From NCBI GenBank assembly GCA_934277375.1, contig CAKQTZ010000005.1, positions 124,001 through 188,000 on the forward strand: a DNA stretch of 64,000 nucleotides, read 5' to 3'. This DNA is from an uncultured Coprococcus sp. (GTDB taxonomy: Bacteria > Bacillota > Clostridia > Lachnospirales > Lachnospiraceae). Positions 63,085 to 64,000 of the stretch are shown piece after piece (the first letter of the stretch is position 1; each line of letters opens with the position of its first letter). The notes beneath the pieces were generated by a model. That model saw only the letters and a list, made by a program, of their open reading frames with translations, was not told the origin of the DNA and did no database searches. Position numbers and translations under genes: made by a program.

Positions 63085-63303
63085 ATGTCAAAAGCAGATG
63101 TAATCGAAGTAGAAGGAACAGTAGTTGAGAAGCTTCCAAATGCCATGTTTCAGGTTGAACTTGAGAATGGACACAAGGTTCTTGCTCATATAAGTGGAAA
63201 GCTGAGAATGAATTATATTAAGATTCTTCCAGGTGACAAAGTTACAATAGAGTTATCTCCGTACGATCTGACCAAGGGAAGAATCGTTTGGAGAGATAAA
63301 TAA
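63085..63303 (+). CDS. infA: translation initiation factor IF-1
   Basis: A 72-residue OB-fold protein ([21 protein letters not shown] split over strand 1-2, [32 protein letters not shown]). 94 bases after map; the gap includes the small stem CACGC-ATCA-GCGTG (63011-63024). Confidence 0.98.
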   Translation: MSKADVIEVEGTVVEKLPNAMFQVELENGHKVLAHISGKLRMNYIKILPGDKVTIELSPYDLTKGRIVWRDK

Positions 63304-63323
63304 TAAAAAAATGAAATTCCCTA

Positions 63324-63352
63324 TTGCATTTTATCAATGGAAATGATAGAAT
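63324..63352 (+). promoter_or_regulatory. internal promoter before rpmJ
   Basis: TTGCAT (63324-63329), 17 bases, TAGAAT (63347-63352), 41 bases before rpmJ. It could give extra transcription of rpmJ and the alpha-operon genes. Confidence 0.65.
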
Positions 63353-63392
63353 GCTAATTCGTAGCGGACTTTTTTTGAAAGGAGAGTTTCTA

Positions 63393-63506
63393 ATGAAGGT
63401 TAGAGCATCAGTAAAACCTATCTGCGATAAGTGCAAAGTTATCAAGAGAAAGGGAATCGTTAGAGTTATCTGCGAGAATCCAAAGCACAAGCAGCGTCAG
63501 GGTTAA
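63393..63506 (+). CDS. rpmJ: ribosomal protein L36, zinc-binding type
   Basis: A 37-residue L36 with a C11, C14, C27, H32 zinc site ([27 protein letters not shown]). AAGGAGAG precedes the ATG. Upstream in-frame ATGs overlap the promoter and are rejected. Confidence 0.97.
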   Translation: MKVRASVKPICDKCKVIKRKGIVRVICENPKHKQRQG

Positions 63507-63753
63507 TCAAAAAAGGAAAAGAAGTATATGGATGATAGCCCATCCGAAAGTATACTTATTTTCGTGCGTCAGTACATATATCTAATGTACTGTATTATTT
63601 AAAAGCGGCTGTGGCATACGGAGATATGCCAATACAATTATAGAAATATACAACTTAGTTGAAGTTTGCGGTGTATGCATTTCACCCCATAGCGTTGCTA
63701 TGGGATACATTTGCGGATTCAGCTTAAAAGAAGATTTTACGGAGGTTATTATA
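63507..63753 (+). promoter_or_regulatory. structured leader before rpsM
   Basis: 247 bases without a gene. Two clear stems: TGGCATAC...GATATGCCA (near 63612-63632) and CCCATAGC-GTT-GCTATGGG (63686-63693 with 63697-63704), the latter extended by TGTAT/ATACA. The heptamer TTTGCGG occurs on both sides of the second stem. It ends at the ACGGAGG ribosome site of rpsM. Confidence 0.5.
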
Positions 63754-64000
63754 ATGGCTCGTATTTCAGGTGTTGATTTACCAAGAGAGAAACGTGTTGA
63801 AATTGGTCTTACTTATATCTATGGTATCGGACTTCCTTCATCACAGCGTATTCTTAAGGAAGCAAACGTTAATCCTGATACACGTTGCGCAGATCTGACT
63901 GACGATGAGGTTAGAAGACTCAGCGAGGTTATCAAGGCAACTCAGGTAGTAGAGGGAGATTTACGTAGAGAGATAGGCTTCAATATTAAGCGTTTACAGG
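63754..64000 (+). CDS. rpsM: ribosomal protein S13, 5' part
   Basis: The first 82 residues of S13 ([25 protein letters not shown], then [14 protein letters not shown]) of the 30S head; the gene runs off the window end. ACGGAGG precedes ATG 63754. Confidence 0.96.
   Translation, partial: MARISGVDLPREKRVEIGLTYIYGIGLPSSQRILKEANVNPDTRCADLTDDEVRRLSEVIKATQVVEGDLRREIGFNIKRLQ

Overview
The window is a continuous piece of a Gram-positive clostridial chromosome, most likely from the family Lachnospiraceae and perhaps Coprococcus-like. The evidence is a proline reductase (Prd) locus, a zinc-type S14, a CIRCE/HrcA heat-shock site, PhoP boxes of the Bacillus/Clostridium type, AGGAGG ribosome binding sites throughout, and the usual Firmicutes S10-spc-alpha ribosomal order. 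Species cannot be fixed from the sequence alone. There are no rRNA or tRNA genes, CRISPR arrays, transposases or phage genes.

Region 1 (1-13.6 kb). After the 3' end of a sensor kinase gene and a FliB-like lysine methylase comes a compact proline-fermentation district. A prdC-prdA-(CBO2463/CBO2479-domain)-prdB operon is followed by a convergent LysR gene. Then a polar amino acid ABC transporter (binding lipoprotein, permease, ATPase), a cytidylate-kinase-like protein, a full-length proline racemase fused to a C-terminal TetR regulator, and an EamA-type permease run in one direction. Every position where selenocysteine is expected in PrdB and PrdC appears to be cysteine. The racemase-TetR fusion is the best candidate here for an undescribed regulatory device: an enzyme that handles proline joined to a DNA-binding module.

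Region 2 (13.7-20.6 kb). This is mixed housekeeping: two-motif phosphoesterase, a CIRCE-controlled small heat-shock protein with a structured 5' UTR, an AAA/DUF4143 ATPase, a HAD phosphatase plus MocR-type regulator, a cupin, and a bioB pseudogene that has lost its radical-SAM cysteine region by internal deletion.

Region 3 (20.6-42 kb). This is a phosphate island. Three sets of PhoP-type TTTACA repeats at 11-bp spacing precede (a) Na/Pi cotransporter - PstS-like lipoprotein - polyphosphate kinase - EAL phosphodiesterase, (b) pstS-pstC-pstA-pstB-phoU-small membrane protein, and (c) a second Na/Pi cotransporter followed by phoP-phoR. Both PstS proteins appear circularly permuted. The island is interrupted by a LytTR/GHKL two-component system facing a small anchored protein and a MacB-like ABC exporter, and by trmO.

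Region 4 (42-50.4 kb). This holds a cytosolic ParB-like/BMP fusion, a phosphoesterase, citrate synthase, a YbaK deacylase, two methyltransferases and a NYN-LOTUS protein.

Region 5 (50.4-64 kb). This is the S10-spc-alpha operon, from a structured leader and rpsJ through secY, adk, map, infA, rpmJ and into rpsM, which is cut by the window end.
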